A stretch of DNA of 64,000 bases from an uncultured Bacteriovorax sp. (GCA_946481315.1 CAMLMH010000001.1:1-64000); one strand, 5' to 3'. Positions 9,171 to 18,899 are shown, counted from the stretch's first letter. Numbers and translations are program-made. The notes: a model not told the origin generated them from the sequence alone.

Positions 9171-10118
9171 GCGGATATATTCTTTGGCTGCAGCTAGAGG
9201 AAGTTTTTTTCCTTCGCTGATCTCCTGCTCAATTGAAATTTTTTTATTTTTAAGAACTGAATTAGAATTAATTTTAAGTTCGAGCAATTCTTTAATTAAT
9301 TTATTAAACCAGTCCTTGTTTTGCGCCAACCTTTTATTTTGAAAGTGTCCATTCATAGTCGTTTCGGACTTATAATCCAAAATCATCTGGTAAATTTTAT
9401 CCAGATTAGTTTTTTCCAGCGCGCTACAATAAATCGCTTTTGCTTTCCAGTGTCCGGAAGATTTAATAAAATCCATAGCATTGGAGTATTGAGAGTGAGC
9501 TTTCATCGCGAGCGGAAGCATATCGCCGTCTGCTTTGTTAATAATAATAGCATCGGCAAGTTCCAAAATTCCTTTTTTAATTCCCTGTAGTTCATCGCCG
9601 GCATTAGGAAGCATTAATACGGCGAAAAAATCTACCATGGCCGCTGCTTCATATTCAGACTGGCCGACTCCAACGGTTTCAACAAGAATGATATCAAACC
9701 CTGCAGCTTCACAAAGCAATATGCTTTCTCTGGTTTTCTGGGCAACGCCTCCCATAAAACCGGAAGATGGAGAGGGGCGTATGAATGACTGCTCTGATTG
9801 CGACAAGTGCTCCATTCGAGTTTTATCACCAAGAATAGATCCACCGGATATCGGCGAACTAGGATCTATCGCTAGTACAGCCACTTTGTGGCCTTGGGAG
9901 ATAAGATAGAGACCAAAATTTTCGATGAAAGTGGATTTGCCGACTCCTGGAACGCCCGTAATACCCACTCTGAGGCTCTTTCCAACATGAGGAAGAATCT
10001 TATTCAGCAAGTTTTGCGCTTCTATTGCATCAGCTTCAAGTGAGCTTTCAACTAGAGTTATAGCTTTGGCCAGGCTTCGACGATCACCAGAGAGTAGCTG
10101 ATCAATGTCGACTTTCAT
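9156..10118 (-). CDS. meaB: Methylmalonyl-CoA mutase-associated GTPase MeaB
   Basis: MeaB is the G3E-family P-loop GTPase that chaperones and protects methylmalonyl-CoA mutase and its B12 cofactor in the cytoplasm. The 320-residue length is normal. Landmarks are the Walker A GVPGVGKS at residues 55-62, the switch region [10 protein letters not shown], and the guanine-specificity motif NKAD. Its start overlaps the end of the mutase gene by 4 bases, the usual operon order. It overlaps the convergent radical SAM gene by 15 bases. Confidence 0.95.
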   Translation of the reverse strand: MKVDIDQLLSGDRRSLAKAITLVESSLEADAIEAQNLLNKILPHVGKSLRVGITGVPGVGKSTFIENFGLYLISQGHKVAVLAIDPSSPISGGSILGDKTRMEHLSQSEQSFIRPSPSSGFMGGVAQKTRESILLCEAAGFDIILVETVGVGQSEYEAAAMVDFFAVLMLPNAGDELQGIKKGILELADAIIINKADGDMLPLAMKAHSQYSNAMDFIKSSGHWKAKAIYCSALEKTNLDKIYQMILDYKSETTMNGHFQNKRLAQNKDWFNKLIKELLELKINSNSVLKNKKISIEQEISEGKKLPLAAAKEYIRLLFN

Positions 10119-12259
10119 TTCTTTTTTTCCTCAAACGCATTTAATAACTCTTCAGCACAGTAAGGAATGGTTGTCCCCGGTCCGAAAATACGAGCTACGC
10201 CACTTTTAAACAGAAAGTCATAATCTTGTTTTGGTATAACCCCACCAGCGATTACAATAATGTCATCAGCTTTTTTCTTTTTTAATTCAGAAATAAGCTC
10301 AGGAATGAGCGTTTTATGTCCAGCGGCCAGAGAGGAAGAAGCAACAAAGTGAACATCGTTCTCAATGGCTTGTTTAGCGACTTCTGCTGGAGTAGAAAAA
10401 AGAGGGGAGAGATCTACATCAAATCCTAAATCTGCCAGACCAGTGGCCACAACCTTAGCACCGCGATCGTGACCGTCCTGACCCATTTTAGCAATCAGAA
10501 TTCTTGGTCTTCGCCCTTCGCGGGATATAAAAGTTTCAATTTTCTCTTTGATCAATTTTGTCTCCTTGGCATTTTCTGCATCGTAGGAATGTCCGTATAC
10601 ACCGGAGACTGTTTGTGTTTGAGCTGAGTAACGTCCCCAAACTTTTTCCAGGGCATAAGTAATCTCACCCACCGATGCTCTTAAGCGGGCAGCATTGATG
10701 GCCAGTTCAAGAGCGTTGCCTTTTCCTGTCTGTGCGTATTCAGTCAATGCCTGCAGGGCCTGCATAACTTTTTCGTCATCGCGGTTATGTCGAAGGTTGT
10801 TCAGTCTTTTGATCTGATTTTCCCGAACTTTGTGATTATCAATTTCCAGAATCTCAATTTCTTCTTCGTTTTTGAGCTTATATTTATTTACACCAACGAT
10901 TGTATCGAGCCCTTTATCTATACGTGCCTGCTTTTTAGCAGCGGCTTGTTCAATGTTTAATTTGGGCATTCCAGTTTCAATTGCCCGCGCCATGCCTCCC
11001 AATTTAGTGATTTCTTCAATCATAGAGCGCGCTTTATCTGCGATCTCTTTAGTGAGAGATTCCATCATGAATGACCCACCCCAAGGATCGACAACTTTTG
11101 TAATGTTAGTTTCTTCCTGCAGGATAATTTGAGTATTGCGGGCAATCCGGGACGAGAATTCAGTTGGAAGAGCAATAGCTTCATCAAAAGAATTAGTGTG
11201 CAATGATTGAGTTCCACCAAAAACTGCTGCCATCGCTTCAACGGTTGTCCTGATAATGTTATTGTAGGGATCCTGTTCAGTTAAAGACCAGCCGGAAGTC
11301 TGACAATGCGTTCGTAATACTTTTGAGTCTTCTTTTTTCGGATTATAGGCAGAGACAATCTCGTGCCACAGTAATCTGGCTGCCCGTAGCTTGGCAATTT
11401 CCATATAAAAATTCATTCCGATACCAAAGAAAAATGAAAGTCGGGGTGCAAAATCATCAATGGATAAGCCGGATTTTATAGCTGTATCAATATATTCCTT
11501 TCCATCGGCCAGGGTGTAAGCAAGCTCTAAGGCTGCATCAGCGCCTGCTTCCTGCATATGATAACCTGAAATAGAAATGGAATTATACTTAGGCATATGC
11601 TTTGAAGTATAGGCGAAAATATCAGCAATAATTTTCATTGAAGGAGCTGGCGGAAAAATGTAAGTGTTCCGCACCATAAACTCCTTCAGAATATCGTTTT
11701 GAATAGTACCTGAAAGCTTATCTGCACTAACCCCCTGCTCTTCGGCGGCTACTATGTAATTAGCCAGAATAGGTAAGACAGCTCCATTCATTGTCATTGA
11801 GACAGAAATCTTGTCCAGCGGAATACCGTCAAAGAGAATTTTCATGTCTTCTACTGAATCAATAGCTACTCCTGCTTTTCCCACGTCACCACTTACTCTC
11901 GGGTGATCTGAATCATAGCCTCTGTGAGTTGCAAGATCGAAAGCAACCGAAACTCCTTGTCCACCGGACGCTAAAGCTTTGCGATAAAAAGCATTAGACT
12001 CTTCGGCCGTAGAAAATCCTGCGTATTGTCTGATAGTCCAGGGTCTTCCGGCGTACATAGTGGCTTTCGGACCTCTGACGTATGGACCAAAGCCAGGAAG
12101 TGAGTCAGTAAACGAGATATCTTCTATATCACTTTTCGTGTAAAGTGGTTTGACGGCGATTCCTTCCGGACTTTGCCAGGTTAAATCATCTGCCGACTTA
12201 CCTTTTGTTTCTTTTTCTACTAATTTTTGCCATTCACTATAAGTATGTTTTGATGCCAT
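10115..12259 (-). CDS. mutB: Methylmalonyl-CoA mutase, catalytic and B12-binding
   Basis: This 714-residue enzyme interconverts (R)-methylmalonyl-CoA and succinyl-CoA using adenosylcobalamin. The N-terminal TIM-barrel part is recognisable by [21 protein letters not shown] and the region through residue 550. The C-terminal 125 residues form the B12-binding domain with the Asp-x-His-x-x-Gly motif (GQDGHDRG, axial His about residue 597), SSLAAGH and AGGVIP. Length and completeness match single-subunit or large-subunit mutases; no small subunit lies next to it, so a homodimer is likely. Together with MeaB and the carboxylase at 1-1837 it forms a propionate/branched-chain degradation route. Confidence 0.95.
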   Translation of the reverse strand: MASKHTYSEWQKLVEKETKGKSADDLTWQSPEGIAVKPLYTKSDIEDISFTDSLPGFGPYVRGPKATMYAGRPWTIRQYAGFSTAEESNAFYRKALASGGQGVSVAFDLATHRGYDSDHPRVSGDVGKAGVAIDSVEDMKILFDGIPLDKISVSMTMNGAVLPILANYIVAAEEQGVSADKLSGTIQNDILKEFMVRNTYIFPPAPSMKIIADIFAYTSKHMPKYNSISISGYHMQEAGADAALELAYTLADGKEYIDTAIKSGLSIDDFAPRLSFFFGIGMNFYMEIAKLRAARLLWHEIVSAYNPKKEDSKVLRTHCQTSGWSLTEQDPYNNIIRTTVEAMAAVFGGTQSLHTNSFDEAIALPTEFSSRIARNTQIILQEETNITKVVDPWGGSFMMESLTKEIADKARSMIEEITKLGGMARAIETGMPKLNIEQAAAKKQARIDKGLDTIVGVNKYKLKNEEEIEILEIDNHKVRENQIKRLNNLRHNRDDEKVMQALQALTEYAQTGKGNALELAINAARLRASVGEITYALEKVWGRYSAQTQTVSGVYGHSYDAENAKETKLIKEKIETFISREGRRPRILIAKMGQDGHDRGAKVVATGLADLGFDVDLSPLFSTPAEVAKQAIENDVHFVASSSLAAGHKTLIPELISELKKKKADDIIVIAGGVIPKQDYDFLFKSGVARIFGPGTTIPYCAEELLNAFEEKKK

Positions 12260-12304
12260 TTTTAGACGTCCTGCGAAGGAAATATTTACCCTATTTTAGA
12301 GTGA

Positions 12305-12901
12305 ATGCTTAATGAAGTAAAATTTAATATGGCCCGCCAACAGGCCCTCAAGGAGATGTGTCTCATGAGTCAAAAAACAGGTCTTGTTCTCGATAGCAGT
12401 CTTCAGGTTTTCTTCTATGATCATCTTCAGGAATTTAATAAAAAATCCTTAAATCCACTTCCTAACGAGACAATTTATTATTCAAGCCTTGTAATGGATA
12501 ATTACGGTGTGTCAGAAAAATTTTTTGAATATGTAAATGGCAAAGCAAAAGAAAAAATTTTAGGTATCAAATTACTGGAGTCTTCCCAGCACCCCAAGGA
12601 AAAACAAAAACAAATTCTTAAAGATATTGCTGAGATGTCATTACTCATATGCGGTTATTTTGCTGATTCGATGAATCGGAAAATTATAGACGTCAATTAC
12701 TACCAGGACCTGGGAATCATAGCTTATGGCAGGTTAAACTCATTTTCGCCAACTGCATATGATATACCAGCATTTTATAAACTTATGGCAAGATCATTTA
12801 GTGAAATAACTTTGCTGATGAGTTTTGTTTCAAAAAAATATTCAGCTGATAGTGATAAAGACCTTCCCTGGTTAATATTACCCCAGCGGAAGGTCTCTTA
12901 G
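12305..12901 (+). CDS. Conserved-looking protein of unknown function (198 aa)
   Basis: This is a soluble, mainly alpha-helical protein with no motif I recognise. Two starts are possible: ATG at 12305, with a weak AGAGTGA just upstream, or ATG at 12362, which has AAGGAG nine bases before it. It diverges from the mutase gene and its 3' end holds the hairpin that terminates the convergent M16 peptidase gene. Confidence 0.65.
   Translation: MLNEVKFNMARQQALKEMCLMSQKTGLVLDSSLQVFFYDHLQEFNKKSLNPLPNETIYYSSLVMDNYGVSEKFFEYVNGKAKEKILGIKLLESSQHPKEKQKQILKDIAEMSLLICGYFADSMNRKIIDVNYYQDLGIIAYGRLNSFSPTAYDIPAFYKLMARSFSEITLLMSFVSKKYSADSDKDLPWLILPQRKVS
12858..12896 (-). terminator. Terminator of the M16 peptidase gene, inside the convergent coding end
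   Basis: An inverted repeat (AGACCTTCC plus CTGG, pairing with CCAG plus GGAAGGTCT, one bulged base) has an AT-rich loop. Read on the minus strand it follows the peptidase stop within 10 bases and is followed by TTTAT. It lies wholly in the last codons of the plus-strand 198-residue protein. Confidence 0.65.
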
Positions 12902-12902
12902 C

Positions 12903-15464
12903 TTATTCTCTTCCAACCAGAATCGTGTTCCATTTTTGAGCCAGAATCTTCTTAATATTTTTCTGGAAGTCTTCGTGCTTAAGATTTTCGATATCACTAT
13001 TTCCACGATAATAATAATCGAGACCTTGTGACTGTAAAACTGGAACAGAATAAATGCTGGCGTAGTCCTCATTGGTCTGAACATTAATCAAATTCTGACC
13101 TTTAATCATGGTTTTGATTCTGATGAAATCTTCTTCAGGTAAACCATTTTCTTTAATCTTGTTGATCAGATCTTTTATTGCTGCAATGGCCTTTGGAACC
13201 TTGTCATGTCCTGATGCCATATAAATTCCAAAATAACCGCCTTCAATAGCGGAGAAATGAACAGGCTGTGCTGAATAACAAAGACCCTGACGATCCCTGA
13301 CTTCAACGAAGAGCTCTGATGATTGACCAGATAAATGGGTAGATAACATTTTAAGATAGAGATTCTCTGGTGAGCCCATCTTTCCGCAAGGAATACCATA
13401 GAATATCTGAGTTTGTTCGCGGTCGAATTTAATAAAACGTTCTACACCAGTGGTTGGTTTATATTTTTTAAACACAGGCTTAGTACTTTTCCTCGCAGGC
13501 AATGCTTCAAAAAATGGAGCTAAATTTTCCATGATTTCATCGAAAGTTGCATCTCCACAATATGAAATAAGAATTTCTTTGCTTTTTAGATTCTTGCGAT
13601 GAATATCCAGAAGTTTTTTCTGTGTTACCGCTTTGATTGACTCATTTGAACCCACCGGGTTCAAGGCATAAGGGTGAGAACCAAAGAACAATTGCTGTGC
13701 TTCTTTAAAACATTGTTTAACCGGATCTTGTTTCTGATTTAACAGCGCACGTAGAGACAGCTGTTTTTCGTGAGCAAGGTATTTCTGAGGCATATCGGGT
13801 TTTAATAGTGCACCGGTGAAATGAGGGAGCAGACTAAGTAAATGATCAGAGAGTCCATGAACCAGTAGTCCATAAGCATTTTTACCGGAAAATCCATTTA
13901 TGTTAGAAGATTTTTCTTCAAGATCTTTCTTTATTTTTTCATAAGAAATTTTATCATGCCCTTTTGTCAGCATTGAACTGATGAGATGATAATAGCCATT
14001 GGTTTTAGTCGTCTCTTCGGTTAAGCCTCCTCGTAAATATGCCTGAAGAACAAAAGTAGGAGTCATATCGTTATAACGATAGAGTAGGGAAACGCCTGAT
14101 TTAATTCTCACAAGCTTAACTTGCTGATCGTTTTCCGAAGTTTCAATTTTCAGTTTATTTTTATTTTTTTGTGTTAAACCAGTACTGATTTTTTTCAGAT
14201 CATCCTGAAGGCCTGCTAAAGCTTTGCGGGAAGAATCGACACTGGCTTCTTTAGGTAGCTGTAAACATAGATGGATATTTTTTGAAAAAATACTTTTAAG
14301 CGCATGATTGACTGCGCTTGGATTAGTTACTTTTATTCTCTCAATAAATTCTTCTTCACATTTAATATCGCCACTCTGTGCGTAGCTGTGACCAAATGAA
14401 AAGGAGAACGATTCAATTGATTCCATTTCATATATCTTAGAAGAAAGATATTGGTTCTTTATTTTTTGTACTTCATCGACACCCAACCCTTTGTCCAGCG
14501 CTTCTTTTACGACATGAGTAAATTTTTTCAAAACATCGTTGAGGTTTTTATGAGGGAAAACGAATCGGATGAAGTGAGCTCCGCCTTTGGCCATAAACAT
14601 AGTCGAGGCTGACGCCACATTGGCCAGCGTTTTATCCAGAACAAGTGCCTGGTATAAACGTGATGTTTCACCATATCCCAGACAATTTATTGCCAGATCC
14701 TCGGCAGCCGCTTCTCTATCGTTATATTGCGGGGCTTTTACAACCATAGTGAGTGTAGCCATTCCAACTTCTTTTTGGTGAATATCAATGGCCGGTTTTC
14801 CTTTTAATTCGAATTCAGGAAAAGAACTAGCAGGTCCTTCAGGCAGAGTGTATTTCTCGATAATAGCTTCAATTTCTTCTCTATTAGAGAGATCTCCCGC
14901 AACGATCAACATTGAATTTGAAAGGTTATAAAACCTGTTGCGGAAAAAATGAAGTTGTTCGACTGAAAAATTCTTGATGGTCTCTTCACGTCCCAGGATC
15001 TGATGAGAATATGCGCCATCAAAAGCTGCATGCTGAAGCTTGGCAAAAGCAAATTGACTAGGACTATCTATCGATCGACGGAATTCTTCAAAAACAACTC
15101 CGCGTTCTGGAATGAGATCTGATTCCTGAAACATTGGATTGGCAACCATATCCATCAGTATGTTAGTTGAATCTGTTAATTTGTTTGCAGGAGTGTTGAT
15201 ATAATAACAAGTGTAATCGAAGCTGGTAAATGCATTAATTTCCCCACCAAAAGTCTCCACTTCGTAAGCAATCTGAGCTCCGGGACGTGTTTCGGTACCT
15301 TTAAAAAACATATGTTCCAGGAAGTGGGCAATACCTTCATGATCATGCTCTTCCAAAGCACTACCGGCACGAAACCACATTTGTACGGTCGCAGCCGTCG
15401 AACCTGGAGAATGAATGAAAAGTGTTTTGAGATTATTTTTTAAAGTAACAAGTTGATGCTGCAT
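12903..15464 (-). CDS. M16 family zinc peptidase (two tandem M16 halves)
   Basis: This pitrilysin/processing-peptidase-like metalloprotease of about 853 residues has two M16 halves. The first carries the inverted zinc motif HFLEH close to its N-terminus (within HEGIAHFLEHMFFKG); the second half lacks it, as is usual. I chose ATG 15464 (protein MQHQLVTL...) because AAGGA sits seven bases upstream; the open frame extends 12 codons further to 15500 without support. There is no signal peptide, so it is cytoplasmic or exported by another route. Such enzymes degrade or mature peptides. A link to the peptide locus 3 kb away is possible but speculative. Confidence 0.9.
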   Translation of the reverse strand: MQHQLVTLKNNLKTLFIHSPGSTAATVQMWFRAGSALEEHDHEGIAHFLEHMFFKGTETRPGAQIAYEVETFGGEINAFTSFDYTCYYINTPANKLTDSTNILMDMVANPMFQESDLIPERGVVFEEFRRSIDSPSQFAFAKLQHAAFDGAYSHQILGREETIKNFSVEQLHFFRNRFYNLSNSMLIVAGDLSNREEIEAIIEKYTLPEGPASSFPEFELKGKPAIDIHQKEVGMATLTMVVKAPQYNDREAAAEDLAINCLGYGETSRLYQALVLDKTLANVASASTMFMAKGGAHFIRFVFPHKNLNDVLKKFTHVVKEALDKGLGVDEVQKIKNQYLSSKIYEMESIESFSFSFGHSYAQSGDIKCEEEFIERIKVTNPSAVNHALKSIFSKNIHLCLQLPKEASVDSSRKALAGLQDDLKKISTGLTQKNKNKLKIETSENDQQVKLVRIKSGVSLLYRYNDMTPTFVLQAYLRGGLTEETTKTNGYYHLISSMLTKGHDKISYEKIKKDLEEKSSNINGFSGKNAYGLLVHGLSDHLLSLLPHFTGALLKPDMPQKYLAHEKQLSLRALLNQKQDPVKQCFKEAQQLFFGSHPYALNPVGSNESIKAVTQKKLLDIHRKNLKSKEILISYCGDATFDEIMENLAPFFEALPARKSTKPVFKKYKPTTGVERFIKFDREQTQIFYGIPCGKMGSPENLYLKMLSTHLSGQSSELFVEVRDRQGLCYSAQPVHFSAIEGGYFGIYMASGHDKVPKAIAAIKDLINKIKENGLPEEDFIRIKTMIKGQNLINVQTNEDYASIYSVPVLQSQGLDYYYRGNSDIENLKHEDFQKNIKKILAQKWNTILVGRE

Positions 15465-15547
15465 TTTAGTTCCTTTTTCACTAACTTTTGGTAAGTTCAA
15501 TTATAGACCTCATTCCTATTACTGTCCGCAATGAATTTGTAAGATAA

Positions 15548-16678
15548 ATGACAAAAAAAATAGACTCGCTTTATATCCACTTTCCTTTTTGTCTGCATTT
15601 ATGCAACTACTGCGATTTTTTCAAAAGAAAAAGTGATGCTTCAGAATCCGACCTTGAATTTTTTCATCAATTTTTACAGCGAAGCTGGATAGAACATGAA
15701 AAGCTGACTAAAGAGTATGGTTATTCTTTTGTTCCTCTAAAAACGTTGTATATCGGTGGGGGAACTCCATCCTTATGGGGCAGCAGGGGCGCAGCTTTTC
15801 TGCAGAATTTCCTTGCTGAAAAGGGAATTGCGCTGGATGACAAATGTGAATTTACCATTGAAGTTAATCCCCGTGCCTGGACATCGGAAGACATAGAGGC
15901 TTTCGAAGCTATTGGTACTAATCGGTTCTCTCTGGGCATTCAGACATTAAATCCAGGGGTACTTCCCTTGCTGGACCGAACTCATAATATTGACGACGTT
16001 TATGAAACGTTAACTTTTTTTCGCGATAAAAACGTGAACTTTTCTGTGGATTTTATGCTTGGTCTTCCGCGTTCTGCTCAATTTAAAAGAGACATTGCGG
16101 ATGAATTGAAGCAGGTATCTGCATATAATCCGAAACACTTCAGTGTCTATATACTGACTGTCAAAGACAATTATAAACACTATCTGGAATTACCTAACGA
16201 AGACTGGATTCACGACGAGTATATGCTGACCTCTGACACACTAAAAGGCATGGGCTACCAACATTATGAAGTTTCTAACTTTGCTTTTCCGGGCTTCGAA
16301 TCTGTTCACAATTTAAATTACTGGAATTCAAAAACAGTAGCGGCCTTGGGGGCATCTGCCACCGGTTTTTTAACTGAGGAACTGATACGCTATAAATGGA
16401 AGACTCAGGAAGCCCAACTGGAAAAGGAAATCCTTACAAAGAGTGAATTCAGATTAGAGCGAGTTTATATGGCCTTAAGATCATCCATCGGACTTTCTCA
16501 CGAAGATCTTGGAATAAGCAGCGCTGAGTTCAATTCTATTCTGGAGAAATGGAAAAAAGCCAATATCGTTCAGGAAATTAATCCTAGAGTTAAGTTGAAT
16601 TCCGCGGGATATCTGATTCTGGACTCTCTTATGAATGATCTTTTTCCATTTCTGGATTATCATAAGAGTGATAGCTAA
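15548..16678 (+). CDS. hemW: HemW-like radical SAM protein
   Basis: This 376-residue protein belongs to the coproporphyrinogen oxidase-like radical SAM family, now mostly viewed as the heme chaperone HemW. It has YIHFPFC with the cluster cysteines at 15, 19 and 22 (CLHLCNYC), then GGGTPS and the conserved FSLGIQT and DFMLGLP stretches. Cys22 is followed by Asp-Phe-Phe; this short motif does not by itself separate HemW from HemN, but the protein lacks the longer N-terminus of HemN. It is treated as housekeeping rather than part of the peptide cluster, although its last 50 bases overlap the convergent oxygenase gene. Confidence 0.85.
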   Translation: MTKKIDSLYIHFPFCLHLCNYCDFFKRKSDASESDLEFFHQFLQRSWIEHEKLTKEYGYSFVPLKTLYIGGGTPSLWGSRGAAFLQNFLAEKGIALDDKCEFTIEVNPRAWTSEDIEAFEAIGTNRFSLGIQTLNPGVLPLLDRTHNIDDVYETLTFFRDKNVNFSVDFMLGLPRSAQFKRDIADELKQVSAYNPKHFSVYILTVKDNYKHYLELPNEDWIHDEYMLTSDTLKGMGYQHYEVSNFAFPGFESVHNLNYWNSKTVAALGASATGFLTEELIRYKWKTQEAQLEKEILTKSEFRLERVYMALRSSIGLSHEDLGISSAEFNSILEKWKKANIVQEINPRVKLNSAGYLILDSLMNDLFPFLDYHKSDS

Positions 16679-17252
16679 CATTCATTATTATGTGATAACG
16701 CTTCTCTTCTGAGAGATTTACTGCTCGATGACGCTTACTAATTAGTACCAGAAATGCAGAGCCATCTGCTGGCAAATGATGACGACTGTCTTCATAATCA
16801 AAAAAACACTGCTCGTTGGTAATAAGTGGAATGTGCAACCTAAAAGCATTCTCTCCACTCGATTGATCACCATCAACGTGCCAATATGCATCTTCTTCAG
16901 GGTGTTTCTCCAATACAGCTATTCGAATCCGGGAGAGTTTTATTCCGGGAATTGACCTTTCAATAAGCTGGATCACTTCTTTGAAGTAGCCTCGATAAAG
17001 AGGAGTTGGTGTTGTAAATTCATTTGTAGAGAAAAATTCACGTAATGAATTTATTTCATCTTTCGGAACTGTAGGATCATTAACCTTTTCTCCGGTTTGC
17101 CAGCCATCATGTATGCTTCCATCTGAAGAAGTAATAGACCAGCCTCCCCAGGGGCCATTTTTCTTCATATTAGGTGGAAACTCGGCAATGACTCTTTCCA
17201 ACTCTTCCCGCAACTTTTGAATATCAAATTTTATATCTAGTTTAATAATCAT
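16629..17252 (-). CDS. Asp/Asn beta-hydroxylase-like oxygenase
   Basis: This 207-residue cupin-fold protein resembles the aspartyl/asparaginyl/prolyl hydroxylase group of Fe(II)/2-oxoglutarate oxygenases. The likely iron ligands are His125 and Asp127 (WHVDGD) and His175 (KRHRAVN); Arg138 and Arg185 are candidate 2-oxoglutarate ligands (RLHIPL, KRYH). It is the last gene of the precursor operon (18623-16629), two bases after the previous oxygenase, which suggests it hydroxylates the 47-residue peptide. It overlaps the HemW gene end by 50 bases. Confidence 0.78.
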   Translation of the reverse strand: MIIKLDIKFDIQKLREELERVIAEFPPNMKKNGPWGGWSITSSDGSIHDGWQTGEKVNDPTVPKDEINSLREFFSTNEFTTPTPLYRGYFKEVIQLIERSIPGIKLSRIRIAVLEKHPEEDAYWHVDGDQSSGENAFRLHIPLITNEQCFFDYEDSRHHLPADGSAFLVLISKRHRAVNLSEEKRYHIIMNVSYHSYDNPEMEKDHS

Positions 17253-17254
17253 AA

Positions 17255-18139
17255 TTATTTTTTGAAAAAAGGTGTGATCAAACCTTCAGAGAAAATTTCA
17301 AATGGGTGAGCTACGCCGTAATATTTATTGCTGGACCAGACTTGTCTTATTGGATCAAAATCAAACCAGGGAGTGACTCCGCAAATCATATTTGTTCTGG
17401 AGCTTGTGGCATTAGCTTTTGCAAATGGCCTGTGGTTCTTGTGAGAATTATAAACGTAAACTTGACCCGGTATTAAAGCAAACTCCTGGAAGTCGACTTT
17501 GTAGGGATCGGAAGGATCTTCACTCATTAACTGAATGACATACTCCGGTCCAGAGACCACTGGCACATTAATTCTCAAATTTAAGAAAACTGTTTCATCT
17601 CTATGCCACATATACTCAGTTTTTTTAATATCATCATGACCGGGTGTCATGATTGAGATTCTTGAACGAATGAGGGGGAGCTGAAAGCTATCCAACAATG
17701 TGCCAATGCTTTTGTAATGGGAAAAGGGTGTTCGCTGATTAAAACTGAGTGTATCAGCATATGTATTTTTCAGTCCGGCTTGAATTAAATCTGCACTTCC
17801 GGAGGAATATTTTGAAGACCCCAATGTGTTCTGGTGAGGATCCTGAGAGAGACTATCAATTGAAAAAGGGTTCCAACTAAGCGAAGCTGATAAATAGCTT
17901 TCAAAAAAACTTTCTACTTTGTTATAGCGAAAGGGATAAACGCCGAATTCTTTAACGGCATTCTGAATATCAGATTGTAATTGCTGTATAGGAAAATCCA
18001 AATGAGCTGTACGATAATTATCTGGAAAATTTCGAAAATTTTGAATTTGTTTCTTGAAATCAGTATGTCGATAGATAAATTCCTCTACCGTACAATCGTC
18101 GGGGATATCTGATACTTCAATCGCCCAGTTACCGGCCAT
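17255..18139 (-). CDS. Larger Asp/Asn beta-hydroxylase-like oxygenase
   Basis: In this 294-residue protein the C-terminal half is cupin-like: His179 and Asp181 (MWHRDE) as probable iron ligands, the RINVPV strand, His233/His236 (SHKNHRPFA) as third ligand, and Arg248 as a possible 2-oxoglutarate anchor (SSRTN), followed by PWFDFD. The N-terminal 150 residues are unrecognised and may bind substrate. AAGGA precedes the ATG. It sits between the PqqD-like gene (15-base gap) and the second oxygenase, so all act on the same substrate, probably the precursor peptide. Confidence 0.75.
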   Translation of the reverse strand: MAGNWAIEVSDIPDDCTVEEFIYRHTDFKKQIQNFRNFPDNYRTAHLDFPIQQLQSDIQNAVKEFGVYPFRYNKVESFFESYLSASLSWNPFSIDSLSQDPHQNTLGSSKYSSGSADLIQAGLKNTYADTLSFNQRTPFSHYKSIGTLLDSFQLPLIRSRISIMTPGHDDIKKTEYMWHRDETVFLNLRINVPVVSGPEYVIQLMSEDPSDPYKVDFQEFALIPGQVYVYNSHKNHRPFAKANATSSRTNMICGVTPWFDFDPIRQVWSSNKYYGVAHPFEIFSEGLITPFFKK

Positions 18140-18154
18140 TGTGTTCCTTAAGGA

Positions 18155-18451
18155 TTAATTTTCCAGAGGAGATTCGTGAAATGTAATGAGTTTATTATTT
18201 TCCAGATCAGCTAATAGCTTTTCGATTTCGTCTTTAAAAAGACCAGCGTTTAAATTTTGCTCTTTTTCCAGCTCAGTAATTAAATCCTGCAGCTTTCGTT
18301 CACCTGTGAATTTTCGACAGAGATGAGCAGCGATACCATCGATTGAAAAGCCTCGATTGGTGGCTGGGTTGAACAGAAAAAATTCTTCTTTGCTTGTATT
18401 GCTTGGGAATATTTGTGCAGATATTTTAGGAAATAGATTGTTGTATTTCAT
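18155..18451 (-). CDS. PqqD-like peptide-recognition protein
   Basis: The 98-residue protein has the pattern of PqqD-type RiPP recognition elements: an N-terminal strand region, then FFLFNPATNRGFSIDGIAAHL, followed by helices with regularly spaced leucines (LQDLITELEKE, DEIEKLLADLENN). In known systems this fold binds the leader of a precursor peptide and delivers it to modifying enzymes. It lies 28 bases downstream of the 47-residue peptide gene and 15 bases upstream of an oxygenase. No clear Shine-Dalgarno is seen, suggesting coupling to the peptide gene. Confidence 0.8.
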   Translation of the reverse strand: MKYNNLFPKISAQIFPSNTSKEEFFLFNPATNRGFSIDGIAAHLCRKFTGERKLQDLITELEKEQNLNAGLFKDEIEKLLADLENNKLITFHESPLEN

Positions 18452-18479
18452 TGTAACTATTTACAGGTGAGCATTACGA

Positions 18480-18623
18480 TTAATAACAAGCACCTGCTCC
18501 CACTGGACTAGATGGTACAATAAGACTGATAATTTGAATCGCAGTCAAAGGTTTTAATGTCCCAAAATAAGGTTTTTCTCCCTCAGGGCCTTTTTCATCA
18601 GTTTTGTTTTCGTCGTCACGCAT
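18480..18623 (-). CDS. Candidate RiPP precursor peptide (47 aa)
   Basis: This small gene encodes 47 residues. The front is charged and acidic (MRDDENKTDEKGPEGEK); a hydrophobic stretch TAIQIISLIV follows, and the tail reads PSSPVGAGACY. AAGAGGT sits about ten bases before the ATG, and a TTGGTA-N17-TATACT promoter lies 27 bases upstream. The next gene is a PqqD-like protein, followed by two hydroxylase-like oxygenases. Short length, charged leader, distinct small-residue tail and this context are what a RiPP precursor looks like. The modified residues are unknown; the terminal Cys-Tyr, the Ser-Ser-Pro and the Asn/Asp of the front are candidates. A small membrane-active peptide is an alternative. 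Confidence 0.75.
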   Translation of the reverse strand: MRDDENKTDEKGPEGEKPYFGTLKPLTAIQIISLIVPSSPVGAGACY

Positions 18624-18649
18624 ATAAAATTAACCTCTTAATAAATACA

Positions 18650-18678
18650 AGTATAAAGTAAACTCTCTAATTTACCAA
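18650..18678 (-). promoter_or_regulatory. Promoter of the precursor operon
   Basis: On the minus strand TTGGTA (18678-18673), a 17-base spacer and TATACT (18655-18650) match the sigma70 pattern. Transcription would start near 18643, giving a short leader of about 20 bases that includes the AAGAGGT ribosome-binding site. Confidence 0.6.
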
Positions 18679-18899
18679 TTAAATAAATTCAATGCGTCTA
18701 TATACCTGTTTGTATGTCGCGGCTAGCCAGGGACCTGCCCTATCTTATGGCCACTTAGGGGCCAATTTTGCCCGATTATTCCAGGGCCTTTCACTTCCAC
18801 CCACCAAGGCTAAGTCCTTTAAATAAAAAAAGGTATGGAATTATCCTGTCTTATACTGAGATAATAAGATCTCCAAATTAAGAGGAAAAAGACTAAATA
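18679..18899 (+). promoter_or_regulatory. Divergent control region with a GC-rich patch
   Basis: This spacer separates the precursor operon from the ten-gene plus-strand operon. Bases 18717-18814 are clearly richer in G and C than the flanks and hold the palindrome GGCTAGCC (18721-18728), the inverted repeat TGGCC/GGCCA (18748-18764) and repeated CCAGGG blocks. A candidate plus-strand -10 TATACT lies at 18852-18857 but lacks a good -35, so an activator may be needed. AGAGGA is about 13 bases before the first ATG. No further small ORF with a good ribosome-binding site was seen. Confidence 0.45.

Noticed and set aside
15548..16678. Counting the HemW-like radical SAM gene as part of the peptide cluster
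   Set aside because: It clearly belongs to the HemW family and faces the other genes; overlap at the 3' end is not evidence of shared function.
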